Notes: a model not told the origin generated them from the sequence alone. A DNA stretch of 64,000 bases from Helianthus annuus (GCF_002127325.2 NC_035439.2:142873845-142937844), one strand, 5' to 3'. Positions 10,371-22,844 are shown, numbered from the stretch's first letter. Program-made: numbers and translations.

Positions 10371-12047
10371 TTAACAACCACCCGAAACAGAAACATACTG
10401 CATAAACTCTTCATCCATTTCCAATTCCGCCATTGTCCCCGGCGACAACACCACCTCCAAATCCACACTACCACCCCCTTCCCGCCCCGGAAACGCCGAA
10501 ATCTTCCCATCAAACTTATTCGCCCTCCCACTCCTCACCGCCACCGGTTTCCCCCACCCGAAATCATTATCATACATCGGAAACCTCGGCGAACTCCCCA
10601 TCGTCAACATCGCCCCGTCGAAATTCCCCAAAGGAAAACACCGCGGATCCTGTTCCCAATTGTGCACAAAACGACGCACCATTGTGTCGTCGTGAGCAAG
10701 AACATTTTTGTTCAACTGCTCAGCACACCACCGCAGGTCATGTGATAACACATCACCTGCGGTGGCGTAAGTTGGAATGCTCTGAATCGCGTTGCCAAAG
10801 TAACGCGGTTCGAGCTTAGGTTCCAACCGGTGGCGGCAGTTAACCGCCATCCGAAATGTCGTCGTTTTAACGCTTGGAAACTTCCTGGCGCGTGTCACCG
10901 CGCGCCATAACAACGCGCATAACGACTGAAACGATGAAATTTCTGGTGTTTGAACATTCTTTGAAACTGTCTTCGAAACGACGGCGTTTCCGTTTCCGTT
11001 ACCGTTTCGGTTTCGTATCCAGTTACCGATTAACGCCGTTACTGTTTCGTCAGACAGTTTTAAATCATCATGAGTTTGCTTCCCCATTACTTCAACGGCG
11101 TTAACTTCACCGTTTCCGTAACAAACTTTTTTTCTGTTGTTGGTAATCCCTTTCAGTTTCAAAACAGCTTCCCTAGTAAAACTGAAAATTCTTTCAGTTA
11201 GAGGGGCAAATTCGTCAAATGTCACTTTCAGGCCGCCTGCCGGAATTTTAAGCACCGCCGGAGATATTATAACCGAATCGCGAACAAAACACGGTTGTGT
11301 GATGTTCAATTTGATGTTGAAATTCATACTTGCGGAACAAACCGCAGCGAAAGAGTTAATAAAATTCCACAGTGAAGTTCCGTCAACCACAGCGTGGTTG
11401 ACGGAAAATCCGATAAACAACCCGTCGCGAAGCTCAGTGACTTGAACCGCAAGCAACGGGTTGAAATGACCGGTGTAACTCACCATTCCATCAAACGCGA
11501 AGAACGTTTTGACGAAATCGGGGACGTGAATTGGTGAAACGACGTCGTTTACAGTGAATTGTGTTGCATTGGCGTGGATGAAGTGGACGCCCGCGTCGTT
11601 GGAGGTGATGTAGACGTAGCCGTTGGAGTCGGTTACTAGACGGCCCGCGAGCGGCGGGAAGTGAGTCAGAACGATTGACAGAGATTCTTTGAGATGTAAC
11701 AGGAGATCCGGGACGCCGGTTGGTGGTTGCAGGAATAAATTGCCTTTTTGGATGTAGTGGCAAGAGAGCATAGGGAGGTCGGAAGTGGAGAGTTTGAGGT
11801 CGGGTATGGTGGATTTGGTCGATGGATAAACGGTTATGGTGGAGACGATGTGTGGGTTTTTAGTACCAGCGGACGGGTACACTGCTAGTTTTTTTTGTTC
11901 ACAGGTTGTGGTGGAAATGATGTGTGGGTTTTCAGCGGACGGGTACACTACTAGTTTTTTTGGTTCACAAGGCATGGTTGTGGTGGAAACGATGTGTGGG
12001 TTTTCAGCGGACGGGTATAGTGCTAGTTTTGCTGGTGCACAAAGCAT
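10371..12047 (-). CDS. BAHD-family acyltransferase, EPS1/At3g50280-like, with repeated N-terminus
   Basis: Encodes a 558-residue, apparently intronless BAHD acyltransferase, a soluble enzyme that moves an acyl group from acyl-CoA to an alcohol or amine in specialised metabolism. The catalytic motif HAVVD lies at H218-D222 (the His is the general base) and the structural motif DFGWG at 495-499. Further family landmarks are LSCHYIQKG (95-103), HFPPLAGRL and a C-terminal VDLEVVLSPGTMAEL. The family is usually 430-470 residues. The excess is explained by three tandem 24-residue units at the N-terminus (residues 1-72), ahead of the normal PHIVSTITVYPS start. Met25 starts the second unit and could be an alternative start. 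All motifs are intact and no stop interrupts the frame, so it is probably functional. Overall appearance is closest to the uncharacterised EPS1-like clade; the substrate cannot be read from sequence. Confidence 0.93.
   Translation of the reverse strand: MLCAPAKLALYPSAENPHIVSTTTMPCEPKKLVVYPSAENPHIISTTTCEQKKLAVYPSAGTKNPHIVSTITVYPSTKSTIPDLKLSTSDLPMLSCHYIQKGNLFLQPPTGVPDLLLHLKESLSIVLTHFPPLAGRLVTDSNGYVYITSNDAGVHFIHANATQFTVNDVVSPIHVPDFVKTFFAFDGMVSYTGHFNPLLAVQVTELRDGLFIGFSVNHAVVDGTSLWNFINSFAAVCSASMNFNIKLNITQPCFVRDSVIISPAVLKIPAGGLKVTFDEFAPLTERIFSFTREAVLKLKGITNNRKKVCYGNGEVNAVEVMGKQTHDDLKLSDETVTALIGNWIRNRNGNGNGNAVVSKTVSKNVQTPEISSFQSLCALLWRAVTRARKFPSVKTTTFRMAVNCRHRLEPKLEPRYFGNAIQSIPTYATAGDVLSHDLRWCAEQLNKNVLAHDDTMVRRFVHNWEQDPRCFPLGNFDGAMLTMGSSPRFPMYDNDFGWGKPVAVRSGRANKFDGKISAFPGREGGGSVDLEVVLSPGTMAELEMDEEFMQYVSVSGGC
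11832..12047 (-). repeat. Three 72-bp in-frame tandem repeats in the BAHD N-terminus
   Basis: Period 72 bp, equal to 24 codons. Units share the protein core K-L-x-V/L-YPSA-x-NPHI-V/I-STxT. Unit three (coding order) contains two extra residues (GTK in place of E) balanced by loss at its start, so the period is kept at exactly 24. Units two and one begin with Met. Confidence 0.9.
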
Positions 12048-12129
12048 GATTGGTTATAAAAGTGTATATGTGTGTGTGGGGTGTGTTAAGAAGTTGAGAG
12101 TGTGAGTTTGTTGGTGGTGGTGATGGGGG

Positions 12130-12137
12130 TATAAATA
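12130..12137 (-). promoter_or_regulatory. Probable TATA box of the BAHD gene
   Basis: On the minus strand it reads TATTTATA, 83 bp upstream of the ATG, leaving room for a 5' untranslated region of about 50 bp. A CACGTG-containing G-box-like site (GTCACGTGTC) lies farther upstream at about 12247-12256. Both are motif-level inferences. Confidence 0.5.
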
Positions 12138-12599
12138 GGGGGTTTGGGTTCATGAATGTGTGATTAACAAAGTTGATTCTGGTTGTGGTTGTGGTTGGGG
12201 TTGACTAATTAGAAGAAGAAGCTTGATAACTGAAATCCGACTGGCTGTCACGTGTCCTCATTGTTGTTTTTATTTTATTAATTGTTGGAATAATGGGATA
12301 TTACATTATTAAATTATGAACAATCTCCCCCTTTCATTTGGGAACTTTTATTCTTTTTATTCGTTTTAACTAATTATTATCAACTAGCTAATCATTTGAT
12401 AACTAGCAAGATTATGGGATTTTTATCTTATTTAGATTGGTTATAGGTTCTTTTTTATTCCTCTTGTATAGAGTTTTATTCCTTCTTCTTTTAGAAATTA
12501 GTTTCTTTTTTATAAATAGTTATTGTTGAAGAACCATGATGATATAATAAAAGTCAGGTAATCATGTCCGTGTATAAAAGTTATTAGCAAATAAACTTA

Positions 12600-12652
<53 letters not shown>

Positions 12653-13255
12653 GTGGGATAGATGATAAGCTTGATTATAATAACTAGAATAAAAAAAATA
12701 AACTTGATTAACAACTTGGTGTATATTTATTTGTTTTACTAACTATTAAGCAAAATAGTTTTTTATATTAAAATTTTATTTTTTTTATATTAGGTTAATA
12801 TCTTAATATATAGCCATGTGTCAAAATTACGTTTTAAAACATCTTTTGGTTAGTTAATAACCGGAATTATTGATAGTTACTTTGTCCATGCATGTATTAT
12901 AATTCAAGATGTCATATTATAAGAGATAAGTACAATAGAAAAAGTAGAAATCATAGTAATGACAAAATATGAATAGTGGATATCGTGTAAGTTTGTCAAG
13001 ACACAAAACTTATAAACAAAAGCAAAAGTTAACAACTTGTGTGTTTAACACACTTTCTTAAACATACTCATCCTTTTTACCATATGCTAGACTCCTGAAT
13101 ATATATTTCTATAGATACAACAACATATAATATAACTAAAGAGTAAAGACGAACGGAAACATCTATATATTATTTGAATCAGTCGTTTTTGTTTCACCCA
13201 ACGGTTGGTATAGTTTTATACCTTTATTTATAAACACCTTTCCATAAACCCCGTT
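12138..13255. other. Promoter-side intergenic region with a microsatellite
   Basis: AT-rich, no gene. Contains a (TAA)n microsatellite at 12598-12652. Any upstream regulatory elements of the BAHD gene would lie here; only the G-box-like site near 12250 stands out. Confidence 0.5.
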
Positions 13256-13812
13256 TATATATACTACAACGTCTATGCCAAGGAATAATGTCAGGCAGCA
13301 ATATACTAAAAAGTCTATGCCAGGGAATAGTGTCACGCAATTGCATGACACTTTCTATCGGCTCGGACAAATTACGTTTTTACACCCAGTTCAAAATTAC
13401 GATTTTGCCTTTGGTCAAAATTATGATTTTGCCCCTAGCTTAAATTTACAATATTGTTATCGTTTTAACTTTTGATAAATTATGATTTTACCCTTAGTTC
13501 AAAATTGCGATTTTGCTCCCAGTTCAAAATTACAGTTTTGCCATCGTTTTAGTTTTTTTAGCAAAACTATTGAAGTGTTTTGTTTTAATTGGTTGAAATT
13601 GGTTGACTTGATGTATTTTTTATTCGTGTCAGATAGCTGTCTAGCACTCGCCCATTGGTCTTGACAAATTATAGTTTTGCCCCCAGCTAAAAATTACAGT
13701 CTTGCTATCGTTTAATCTTTTTTTTCTTCTAGCAAAACTATGATAGTGTTTTTTTAATTGATTAAGAAATATTCGGCCTAGCTCCCCGCAACGCGGGAGG
13801 GCGTAAAACTAG
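13256..13812 (+). mobile_element. Helitron, non-autonomous (plus strand), duplicated 5' end
   Basis: The 3' end is hairpin CCCGC-AAC-GCGGG, then 11 bases and CTAG (13809-13812) before host T. The interior is an array of ~30-bp units of the type CAAAATTACGATTTTGCC. The 5' end appears twice in tandem: TATATACTACAACGTCTATG at 13256 and AATATACTAAAAAGTCTATG at about 13301, each followed by GGAATARTGTCA. The second is followed by a near-palindrome. It is the same family as the Helitron at 39551. Confidence 0.75.
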
Positions 13813-14641
13813 TTCAATACAAATACAAATACATATATATAATCCACATATGCGGATTGCCAAATCCTATAGGTTTGAATGTTTGATATCAACAGTTGTA
13901 GATTGAATAATTGAGGTATTATATACAACACATCAAATCTAAGCATGCAAATCTTTTTTGGATCATAAAACACATTTAAGAAATAACAGAATCCAGTAAT
14001 ATTTTCTTGAACAAATAGAACAGTTGTTAATTGAGGAACTGGTTTAGCAAAGTCAAATATTTGATTTGGTTTGACGAAATTCGGGTTGAAACCTTTTTGT
14101 GATCCGATGTTACACAAAAAGGTTGGTAATAAAAAATGGTAAAAAAATGGATATGTTGCAAACAAAGAAGGCAAGAGGCAAGAAAGTGCGGCCAACGACG
14201 GCACGCACACCTAAACAATCTCGAACACCGGAACCAAAAGGGCTCAGTGATATCAGTCACACGGTCAAATAGGGATCTTGGAGTGGACCACTTTTGTTTC
14301 TATTTTCATAAATGACTTTTATGGCAAATGCAAACTACTGACCACAATCGGGTTTCTAACGCGTAAATACACATAAGGAATTGGCTATATCGACGGGTTT
14401 CGGGTAATATTCATGTCACAGTACCAACAGAGTATTTGCAATTCTATAGCTTATTATATTAAAAAATACCCAACTTTGAATACAACTTTGTTTTCATCTA
14501 TATTAAGAACATTCCGAAAAAGAAGTCAAACACAACTGCATATTCAACTTTTTTAAATAGCTAACGATCGCAAATTATTAGAGAAAATAAAATAAAAAAT
14601 ACAACAGGTTATAAAGTTGTATTATTTAAAGTGCATATCAC
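13813..14641. other. Intergenic, no gene recognised
   Basis: The open frames at 13809-14260 on the minus strand have no recognisable domain, and compositionally they look like random AT-rich sequence. Confidence 0.5.
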
Positions 14642-14649
14642 AACATAAA

Positions 14650-15206
14650 TAGGGCTGACAATTTTACACGAATACATGACACGAACCTACACGAAGTTAA
14701 CAGGTATCGTGTATGGCCTTAACAGGTATTGTGTACCAAACAGGTAAACACGAGATTACCTGTTAATTTTCGTGTATAAACAGGTTAAATACCTGTTTAC
14801 CTGTTAATACCCGTTAGTACACGATAAGAAATTAAATTAAATAAAACTCATCAGCCATGTGCGTATGGGTTTCTTAATTTCTTTCTATTTTCATTCCTCA
14901 TACAATTAAAAAAATGAATAAAACCCTAAACTCCCTCTGTAACTCTCAGATAGCATGTCGTGTTCGTGTTCGTGTTTTTGTTCGTCTTAACATGTATTAA
15001 CAGGTAATTTTCGTGTATAACAGTCGAACAGTCGTGTTAACAGGTATTAACAGGTAATTTTCGTGTAATCGTGTCGTGTTTGTGTTCGTGTTTGAAAAAA
15101 AGGACACGATAAGTTATCGTGTCGTGTTCGTGTATGGGATTTCGTGTATCGTGTCTTATCGTGTCGTGTCTTATCGTGTACAGGTATACACGATATGCCA
15201 GCCCTA
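14650..15206. mobile_element. hAT MITE, 557 bp, with internal ACAGGTA/CGTGT repeats
   Basis: Perfect 8-bp target duplication AACATAAA (14642-14649, 15207-15214). Termini are TAGGGCTGACA and, reversed, TAGGGCTGGCA. The interior contains many copies of TTAACAGGTA and CGTGTATCGTGTCGTG-type motifs on both arms that could fold into a long hairpin. Non-coding. Confidence 0.85.
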
Positions 15207-15214
15207 AACATAAA

Positions 15215-15989
15215 CGAAGCTAGGTACTACTTATGACGTTTCCAAACTTTTTTTAACGACAACTTTGAATCACTGACGGACCATTGGGACCATTGGAGTA
15301 CTATCGTGCCTCCAACGCAACCACCCGATCATATCCATCTCCACTAGTCTATAATGGCTACATACCAATTTAAAATGAAACTCAATAAATCTAAGAAAAA
15401 CCCTCTTATAGGAATCCAACCCATGGCATAATGGAACCTAAAACTTATTCGTATTCATAAACTATTAATGGTAAATGTAAGGTCCAGGCATGTGTTACAA
15501 ACGTGTAACATTTGTTCTATTGAAAATATGTTATTTTAATAGGAAATGTAATGTAATGTAACAAGGAAGGATGATAAATAATTAATCAAACAATGTGAAA
15601 CAATCATGGAAGATATGGTTTAGACTTTGGGTCAAAATTCGGATCCGGATCTTCCTTGGACCGCTCATTGCCGCGTGTCATTGTCACCCTAATTACAACC
15701 TCTAAATCCGACCCGTTTCCCCATAAACTCAACAAACATACATACATACACGTGGATCTATATGGACGAAGAGTTTTACACTTTACATATTACTCGGTTC
15801 AGAAATGACGACACATGTTAACTGATTCCACATCATTTGTATAAATTAAGTTTTCTATATTTGTGGTACACAAATCATTATATGGGTACAAATTCACACT
15901 AACAAACAATGCGGTATTGAGTGACTTCATTAATCATCTTATTAGATAAAATCAAAAATTATAAAGTCATGATGTAAAATATGTATCAA
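15215..15989. other. Intergenic, no gene recognised
   Basis: Ordinary AT-rich sequence; nothing recognised. Confidence 0.5.
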
Positions 15990-16720
15990 CTAGTATTTAA
16001 GACTCGTCTTTTGCGTAAAAATGTTAAACCATACACGTCCGTTGCAGTGTGTTAACACGAAAAAAAATAGACCGAAACATAAAATATAGAAAAAAATAAT
16101 AAGTCGACTTAGGATCATCGTGTGCGACTGGGCCATTAAATGGGTATTATATAGATGTAAAAATGTTGAAACACACACCCGAGTTGCAGCTTATTAATTC
16201 GCAAATTTTTTGACCGAAACGTAAAGCGAAAATTTTGTGACAAGTTTGTAGAAGATGAAAAGTATAGGGCTAAAAGTAAACATATAATAGTATAAATTGT
16301 TGAACCACGCATACGCGTTGCAGCGTGCTAACTCGTAAAAAATTGACCGATACGTAAAACATAAAAAAAAATAACTAAGTCGACGTAGAACTCACACGTT
16401 ACAACTGGGCCGTTAAACCATAAAAAAATATTATCATAAACTCTTTGTGACAAACATGTAAGGTTTAAAAGTATAAGAGTTAAAAAGTAAAAAAATGAAT
16501 GAAGAGTATAAGGGTTAAACATGGAAGATTTAAATGTATAAGGGTTAAAAAGTAAAAAAAAAATGAATGAAAAACATAAGAGTTAAACATTAAAGGTTGA
16601 AATGTAAAACGGTTAAAAAGAAAAGAAAAAGGGTTAAACATGGAAAGTTGAAAAGTTAAAGGGATAAAAACAGAAGAAAATTAAATAGTGTTTTTACGAG
16701 GGGTAATATATTTGTAAATT
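15990..16720 (-). mobile_element. Helitron, non-autonomous (minus strand), with modular repeats
   Basis: The minus-strand 3' end is CTAG at 15990-15993, preceded by GACGAGTCTTAAATA. It holds at least three copies of a ~150-bp module with TTGAACCACGCATACGCG and GTTGCAGYGTGYTAAC, at about 16015, 16155 and 16290. It then has a purine-rich array of TAAGGGTTAAACATGG-like units (16440-16680). The 5' end is approximate. Confidence 0.65.
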
Positions 16721-16734
16721 AATATATAGTTAAT

Positions 16735-16924
16735 TGTTGTGTAATAAGTAGAACCTGTTAGCAATGTATAGAAAAGAATGGGAGTACAAGAGATGAATTT
16801 CTTATTGATATCACATACAAAATACATGAGCCACTATATATAGGCTATAACATTAATACAAACATAAATATGACATGGGGGTTAGAAATGTGGATAGTCA
16901 CTAATAATGGATGAATTCATAACA
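16735..16924 (-). repeat. 3' LTR of the minus-strand copia element
   Basis: 190 bp, ends TGTTG/CAACA-like. Differs from its partner by a few substitutions (for example CCTGTTAGC versus CCTATTAGC). Confidence 0.88.
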
Positions 16925-17720
16925 CTCCCCCTTGACTATCGACATGATGATATACTATTCTTTAATACGCTTGGTGATGCTGCCTCGTTAAAAACCTTGC
17001 TAGGAAAACCCAGTGGGACAAAACCTCAGCTAAAGGAAAAAAAGTGCAGCGCGTATTGTCTCCCCCTGATACTTCTGGATCAGGTATGTTGCCTCATTAA
17101 GGAAAAAGAGTACATACACTGTGTATATTATGGGCACATTACTCCCCCTCAATTTTACTTGTATATCTTGATGATGTTGAATCCAATCTTCTGTAACAAT
17201 TGCTTGACTTGATATTTGGCGTAGTGTTCTTTGATTTAAGTGTTGTTGTCTACATTGTCTTCATACAGTATGGCTTGAGCTTCTCTTGATCAACTTTAAT
17301 CTACATACTTCTTAAATATGCTGAAATCTTCGACCTTCATAACTTGTATCTGGATTGAGATCGAACTCTATGCAAGTCTAATATATATCAATCATAACCC
17401 AGGACGCCATATTGTTCTTGTGGAACTATCCCGTGTCTCGAGATTGTAAATATGTCAAATAATTATTTAATGCGCTTTATAATTCTGCCTCGTTAAAAAC
17501 CATGCCAGGAAAAACCAATGGGACAAAACCGTAGCTAAGGGAAAAGAGTGCACTACGCATTATACATAATTAACAACATGATTTATGATGATGTTAAATT
17601 AGTACTTCGGGACCTATAAGATAAACTGATACTACTGGATCAGTTATGTTGTCTCGTTAAAAACCTTACCAAGAAAAATCCAATGGGAAAAACTTAGTGA
17701 ATGGAAAAAGAGTGCAACAT
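16925..17720 (-). other. Copia 3' region with three copies of a conserved motif
   Basis: A motif containing GTTAAAAACCTTGC and CCCAGTGGGACAAAACC (plus-strand reading) occurs at about 16989, 17490 and 17651, each followed by AAAGAGTGCA-like sequence. It is the same motif as at 788-847. Intervening segments carry extra polypurine-like CTCCCCC runs (plus strand), suggesting tandem duplication of the 3' untranslated region. Confidence 0.65.
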
Positions 17721-17744
17721 TTGAGATTAGAACTATAATCTTAC

Positions 17745-18480
17745 CTATACAACGTAATATCAGATGTTGTCTTGTTTGCAAGATACGTCAATGCTCTGAT
17801 CGCAATTAAGTATGGTACTTCTTGACTAAGTAGTTCAACATCCTTTTCTTGGGGTTGATAAGAATATTTTTTCTATGTCAATCGATCAGACAATCGTTCA
17901 TGTTCTCAACGAATGAGCTTTTTCTATATAAAATCTTCTAGATGTAGTCAGATTGATGAGCAAAAACAGTACATATATAATCGAAACTACTGGTCGAGGA
18001 TAACTACACTTTGTAAAGGTCATTCAAAATTTTCCTCTTTAGTTTGAGAGTTCCCTCTCGATAATGTTAACATTATCACTGTAAGAGTGAGATCTTGTTA
18101 AATAGATCTAGCTCATTTTATCAAAATTATACCTCTCTTTTCAGAGTATAGTCGAATGTACCATATACGAGTAGTTTCCTTTAAGATTCATATATATAAC
18201 ACATATGGGGTTATTGTTTCATAATGCTTTGAGCATTTTTAATCCTTCAGGGGTTTTCATAGAGATGCTATTTGCAATTGTCTCGTACATGTATACGGTG
18301 ATGACATCCATAAGTTGTTTTATCTGAAGTCATTCTGAGATTGCGAGGCCGCTTAAACATCTAAAGATTATCGCATCCACTACAGGGGTATACGTTTCCT
18401 CATAATCAACTGCTGGGATTTGGGAAAAATCTTTATGTTAAAATGCGTGTCTTACATCGCAAAAACTCATTATTTATGTT
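17745..18480 (-). pseudogene. Copia reverse transcriptase remnant
   Basis: On the minus strand, bases near 18440-18365 read DFSQIPAVDYEETYTPVVDA, the conserved start of copia RT. Bases near 17850-17765 read VPYLIAIRALTYLANKTTSD, the region between RT and RNase H. Frame changes and gaps separate them. The catalytic YVDD region was not found intact. It is a decayed copy of the domain that makes cDNA in the virus-like particle. Confidence 0.85.
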
Positions 18481-21400
18481 TCCTTTTATTTAAAGACACC
18501 CATTTATAACTTACTAGTTTGACGTCTATGGGTGTTCGAACTGCTGGTTCAAAAACGTTTAGTTTGTCGAGCAAATTTAGTTCAACCTTAAGTCATGTAG
18601 CCATTTTGACTATTTGTGTGCGTACACTCTTGCACACTTTCTATATATGTAATCCTTTTCTTCATTGATTACATCTATTGCTATAGCATAATCAAATATA
18701 TCATTTTACACGTGTTTCATTACGGTTCCATAGTGTACTTATTTTGTACATAATTCATCGCGATCTCATATTTGTTTGGTACTAGAGTTTCTTTTAGAAC
18801 TCCATTAGCCTCTTTTGGGGTTTTGACAACAACCTTCTTTAAGGTTTAGTATGCAACCACTTCTGGAGTTTTGTATGCAACCACCTATGGTGTTTTGTGT
18901 GCCACCTCTTTTGGGGTTACACCAACTGCGTTACTCTGCTCTTTTTGTGTTTGTGGGTTTTATCTTTTTGGAACCGACTTATCTCTCACAATTTATTAAT
19001 ATGATAATCATTTTGTGAGTATTTCCATTCGAGCAGATAAGTTTAAGCTGGTATATGTGACTTTGTCACCTTATTTGTGTTAGTGAATGCATCTTGTATT
19101 TCATTTGTTATTATTTGCAAATACACGCTCTTTCTTTTGGACTTCAGATTTGTATTGACCACTTCAGGGGTCGATATATAATATGATGCATTTTTTTATG
19201 TTACCAGTCTTTCATTTTCTTGTCTCCCCCTAAGACTGGGAATACGATGCACATATCTCATTTATATGTTATGGTAGTGCTATTGGTACATAGGTTGCAC
19301 AACAAAATATATAAAAAAATGGAAACTTGGTTCTCTTCAGGAGACCAGTTGTAATGGGGAGTATTTGTGATAAGCAGTTGTTTTGAATTGATATAATCAA
19401 TCGATGAATTCCGTCTCGACTACGTATGCCTCTCATTATATTTCACATTGTGCCCAACAATGGTCCCTACAATTGGGTTGTCAAAGAACGGTGTTAAACC
19501 ATGTAAAAAAAACAACGTTCCATAGTGTTGGGCATATGCTACATACGAGTAGCTAAAAACTCACATGTAACCATGTATGAATGCCACAATCCACACGTAC
19601 ATTTCAATGGTCCCATATAAGAGGGATTGTTTGTAGGAGTCTATTGTTTGGAAGGGCATAAAAATTTATTTGCCACAAAAAAAAACTAACTAGACATATG
19701 ATAAGGCATTTTGGGAGCAATGTTTTTAGATTACTTAGAGGTGCTAAGGTACCGGTTAGCATGTTTGATTGTTTAGCATATCATGATGCTATCTTGATGA
19801 CCTATTTGGTCATGCCATGTGGTGAACGTATAAATATTCTAGTAACTTCTGGTTACTCACCATATTTGATTTAATGGAATATTGTGGAAAATTAGTATCA
19901 TTTCTAGTAACTTCTAATATAGTCTTCTGGCCTTATTTGCTATATGATATATTTTAGATATTTAGTACATTTTCTTTTACACCATTCCAAGGTGATGACT
20001 TTTCATTCAAACATAGTGGAAACTTAATAAATTTCTTCGGTATACATTAGAATATGATGCATTATGAATTACAAAATTCGATATCAGCGGGTAAACTATC
20101 GATGCTCTTCTGGAGCATTTAATATGCTATTAACACGTGAAATAGTATCAATAACGTCTCTACCACGTGAAATATTATAGTTTTAGCCTTTGTTTAGAGG
20201 GAAAACATGTACTATTCATAAGGTTTTCCATCACTAGGCTATATGTTAGCCAAAAACGCCAAGTGCGATGAACTAAAATTTGGGTTAAACTTGAAAAATC
20301 ATTATTAAAAACAAACGGGACTTTGTATACTTTTGGGAGAACTTCGGGTTCTCATCATTGATTTAGGATTCATGTGAGCATCAACACTAACTCAAATGAA
20401 TTATTATCTATCAATTTAAGTAACTAACATCAGAGTAGTTTACTTAAGCTAAAGTCCATTAATTATTTTCATAGCTATTTTTCATCATTTTCATTTTCAT
20501 GTGAGGGCTCATTTCTAATGACTATATCAATGTCTATTAATATTTGTTTAGCAACAACAAACAATTAGAAGAATAACCATACAATTAATTATGATGACTA
20601 TAGCATTATAACAAGCTGAAATATCAAATCACTAAAGCATAACAATGTTTATCTCAGCGTAGTTGTTTTGGTAACCAGCTACCAATGAAATTTGTATTAA
20701 TTTATTTAGCACATTTAACTTGTCAAAAGGCAATACATATAACATATATGCTATCTAAAACAATGAGACCAACAGAAGTATTGCTAAACAAATGAAATCC
20801 GTAATATCTACCCATAAGCAAGTTATATGCATGTTAATTATTCACAATTTATATGCATATCAATTACATATATAAATCACACACAATCCTAGGACATTAT
20901 ACGTATACATATATATGTGTGTGAGTGTTAAAGAGATTAAGTTTTTATTAATTTGCTTGTCATTTCTAGAAAAAAAATATTAAAGATCATTTAAAGTAAT
21001 AAGAATTAATCAAATTTCTAATTAAAAGATATTAATAAGAATGAATTAAAATTAATAAAGAATGAATTAAGTGGAAAAAATGATATTTAATGATTTTAAT
21101 TTCTAAGCATTAACCAACATCATATATATTAATATCCATGTTCATAACTCCATATAATTTAAGATTGTAATTAAATGAATATTAAAGATCATTTAAAGTA
21201 ACGTACCCATTTGTTTATGATGTGTTGTGTAATTTATGCATAAATGTAACATGATATAGCCAATCACAAGTATATCATATATACACATATTTGTCACTAC
21301 AGTTTAAAACATAAACAAATGTCACTATCAACTTTCTCGATCATATAATAACATATGAATCTTTATTACTCGTAAATGAGCTTTCTTATACTAATAAATT

Positions 21401-22613
21401 TTGTTGCTCAAGAAAATATAACATGCATCTTGAGAATTTTTGTGTCATGTTAATTTGCAAATAATATCTTTTACCACACAAATATTTTATAGAATCAACT
21501 CACATATTTAAATATCTAATAGCAACTAAAGGACTTATACAATTGCAATAACAATGATATACAACAAAGTTGACTAAGTAGTTGTCATATTATAACATAT
21601 TATCATATAAACATATGCATTATTGTAATACCAATTGTATTTTGGTAGTTATCATAAATTGTCTAAATACTAATAACAAAAACTAATTAATGGATTAATC
21701 AAAACTCATAACCATAATAATAAAAGCACATAATGATTTAGAATTTGTAATGTCTCTTTGAAACCCCAAAATCTAATTAATGGACCAATCAAAACTCATA
21801 ACCATAATAATAAAAGCACATAATGATATCAAAATTCATAACCATAATAATAAAAGCAATTTATCCCACAAGTAATAAGTTGATTACAATTCAAAAACCA
21901 AAACTAAATCTTCCAAGAGTTAGTTGACATACAAGTAGAATTATATTATTAAAATCTTTAGAGTGGTTTCAAAATGAACAATTGTGGAGATTTAAATATA
22001 TATTGCATATTTGGGACAACTAAATTAACACATAAATTCACTAGATACTTCAACTTTTCAAACCGTTAATGAAACATACCTATTCAGTTTAGTGTACCAA
22101 AACTTCTCTTGAAATCCAATAAAATATTTAATGATAAAAGGGAGATAACCAAGAGGGGTAAGAAATTAGTTACAATACTGTAAATAATCAATTAGATAAA
22201 CTAGAAAACCATTGTGTTTCTGGTTTACTTTTACTTTCTTTTCTTCACATCTCAATGTTTTTCATAGGTGTTTGTTTGTGAAAAGAAAACTATTCAGATA
22301 TGTTAACACATAGTAAAGTAAACAAAGAAGTAAAAACATTATGATCCTGGTTAAATATGGATGATATCAATGTTGTTCATGATAATTTTAATCTTAAATC
22401 ATAACCAATAAAAAAGATCAAGAAAAGCGTAAGTTAATTTTAGAGTTTTATCATACCAACAATCGATGAGAAAAGAGGAAATAAAATTAAAACAATTAAG
22501 GGTTTTTATACCAGATCAACAATTTTGTCTTTTATCTCTTTCGCCAACGTTGATACGACATGGTGTCTTGTGTTGATACAATCCAACTTCAAAGGCAATT
22601 CGTGCTGATAACG

Positions 22614-22803
22614 TGTTGTGTAATAACTAGAACCTATTAGCAATGTATAGAAAAGAATGGGAGTACAAGAGATGAATTTCTTATTGATATCACATACAAA
22701 ATACATGAGCCACTATATATAGGCTATAACATTAATACAAACATAAATATGACATGGGGGTTAGAAATGTGGATTGTCACTAATAATGGATGCATTCATA
22801 ACA
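22614..22803 (-). repeat. 5' LTR of the minus-strand copia element
   Basis: 190 bp, partner of 16735-16924; a TATA-like CACTATATATAGG lies at about 22711-22723 in plus-strand reading. Confidence 0.88.
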
Positions 22804-22844
22804 AATTCTGATTAAACTTTTTATTTTATAAGTTACTTGTGAGT

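Larger units (their letters stand above)
16735..22803 (-). mobile_element. Ty1/copia LTR retrotransposon, decayed, 6.07 kb
   Basis: Two near-identical 190-bp LTRs bracket 5.7 kb of minus-strand copia Pol remains. On the minus strand the LTR begins TGTTATGAAT and ends TTACACAACA. The polypurine tract GTCAAGGGGGAG adjoins the 3' LTR (16925-16936). Downstream of the 5' LTR is CGTTATCAGCACGAATTGCC, in the primer-binding-site position. A clean 5-bp target duplication is not visible (AATT flanks both ends but overlaps the LTR). Frameshifts and stops are frequent, so it is non-autonomous. Confidence 0.88.

Noticed and set aside
10433..11104. Plus-strand open frames opposite the BAHD gene
   Set aside because: Proline/serine-rich antisense shadows; the minus strand carries HXXXD and DFGWG.
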